From Enteropsectra breve (lineage: Eukaryota; Microsporidia): DNA of 14,970 nt. The notes beneath the pieces were generated by a model that searched no databases, was not told the DNA's origin, and was given only the letters and a program-made list of their open reading frames with translations. Positions 14,401-14,970 of the stretch are shown one piece after another. The DNA lies in the NCBI GenBank assembly GCA_024243835.1, contig JALPMN010000526.1:1-14970 (forward strand), in the 5' to 3' direction. Positions within the stretch are counted from its first letter, which is position 1. The number at the start of each line of letters is the position of its first letter. Both the position numbers and the translations under genes were made by a program.

Positions 14401-14970
14401 ATGTTAGTTGCGCAGATACTGATACAAACTTGTTGGGCAACCGATCAAGCAACGCAAATTGCTGTACAACATAAAGCTGATGACAGCACATTATTCGAGG
14501 ACATTAAGTTGAACATGAAAGAGATTAACGAAGCAGAAAACATTGGACTTCTTGACGTTTATCTGCCACGCCCCCTGCCAAAAATAAAGCAGCTGTACAA
14601 CAAGTATGAGCTCTTAGAGCTTCTAGATCGAGAGAAAGTTGCGCAAGGCAATGCTGACAAGGATACCGGTAATAAAAACACTGTATCTGAAAATTGCCCA
14701 AACTGCACTTTGCCGTTTTCCACTGATACGGCTTTCGAAAATTCATTTAAAGAAGGAGTTTATAAAACAAACAACCAGCTGCCAGTATGTGTGATGTGCC
14801 CTAATCCACGTTGTGCAGAGCGAAGAATATGCTGCAAATGTGTGAGAACAATTATTGAACTTGCCACTAAACCAGATCCTCGCATAACACCTGTAAGATA
14901 CTATGATTACAAAAGGTTGAGAATTCCAAGCCAAAAGATGGTTCGATGCCTGTATTGCAGATGTTATTTA
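14401..14970 (+). CDS. Tandem paralogue of the secreted Cys-rich RING-like protein (5' part)
   Basis: A frame open from ATG 14401 to the window edge encodes 190 residues and continues beyond. Aligned without gaps to the first 190 residues of the gene at 10742, I count 81 identities by hand (about 43%). Conserved blocks are LFE.IKLN (31-38), the identical KIKQLYN (61-67), FENSF.. GVY.T (112-123), CPNPRC (133-138) and MxxCLxCRxYL (180-190). The cysteines C99, C102, C133, C138, C144, C147, C183 and C186 fall at the same residue numbers in both, and this copy has four further cysteines in the region (C11, C130, C145, C188). The N-terminus is hydrophobic (LVAQILIQTCWA) and signal-peptide-like. The ATG is preceded by TTTTTCC. 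The two genes are head to tail, 787 bases apart, and clearly arose by tandem duplication; the family role is unknown. Confidence 0.85.
   Translation, partial: MLVAQILIQTCWATDQATQIAVQHKADDSTLFEDIKLNMKEINEAENIGLLDVYLPRPLPKIKQLYNKYELLELLDREKVAQGNADKDTGNKNTVSENCPNCTLPFSTDTAFENSFKEGVYKTNNQLPVCVMCPNPRCAERRICCKCVRTIIELATKPDPRITPVRYYDYKRLRIPSQKMVRCLYCRCYL

Overview
The window looks like a gene-sparse stretch of a reduced eukaryotic nuclear genome, most probably from a microsporidian. The reasons are: short, apparently intronless orthologues of conserved eukaryotic genes (a PSP1-domain protein, the KDEL receptor ERD2, the mRNA-export factor RAE1/GLE2 and a TRF4-type nucleotidyltransferase); an intronless nuclear-type tRNA-Gln; a CCC motif a few bases before several start codons, as described for microsporidian genes; and several predicted secreted proteins that I cannot match to any family. 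No species can be named from the sequence alone.

Layout. 1-178: AT-rich, perhaps holding the last codons of an upstream gene. 179-808 (-): PSP1 protein. 809-1251: spacer with a small hairpin and a duplicated 15-mer. 1252-1322: tRNA-Gln(UUG) followed by a T6 terminator. 1499-2179 (+): ERD2. 2180-2818: spacer with a 20-bp repeat (five copies) and an 18-bp repeat (ten copies). 2819-3826 (+): RAE1. 3827-4218: spacer with a 14-bp repeat (six copies). 4219-7029 (+): a 936-residue secreted, lysine-rich, highly repetitive protein. 7321-8541 (-): TRF4-like nucleotidyltransferase with an Asn-rich insert in its catalytic domain. 9148-10248 (-): a 366-residue secreted orphan with an FNND repeat. 10742-13613 (+): a roughly 956-residue secreted Cys-rich protein interrupted by a +1 frameshift. 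14401 to the window end (+): the first 190 codons of a tandem paralogue of that protein.

The conserved genes have GC-rich bodies (two 60-base samples each gave 37/60 G+C). The secreted, lineage-specific genes and the spacers are AT-rich (one sample gave 19/60). RNA-biology and secretory-pathway genes (RAE1, TRF4, tRNA, ERD2, PSP1) sit beside a block of putative secreted proteins. These do not form a pathway or operon; the pattern is housekeeping genes interleaved with an accessory, repeat-driven secretome.

The points most worth attention are: the tandem secreted family with cysteines in identical register and a frameshift in one member; the large secreted repeat protein rich in basic clusters; AT-rich repeats both between genes and inside reading frames; and a small GC-rich island at 13951-14002 that folds into two hairpins ending in a T4 run.
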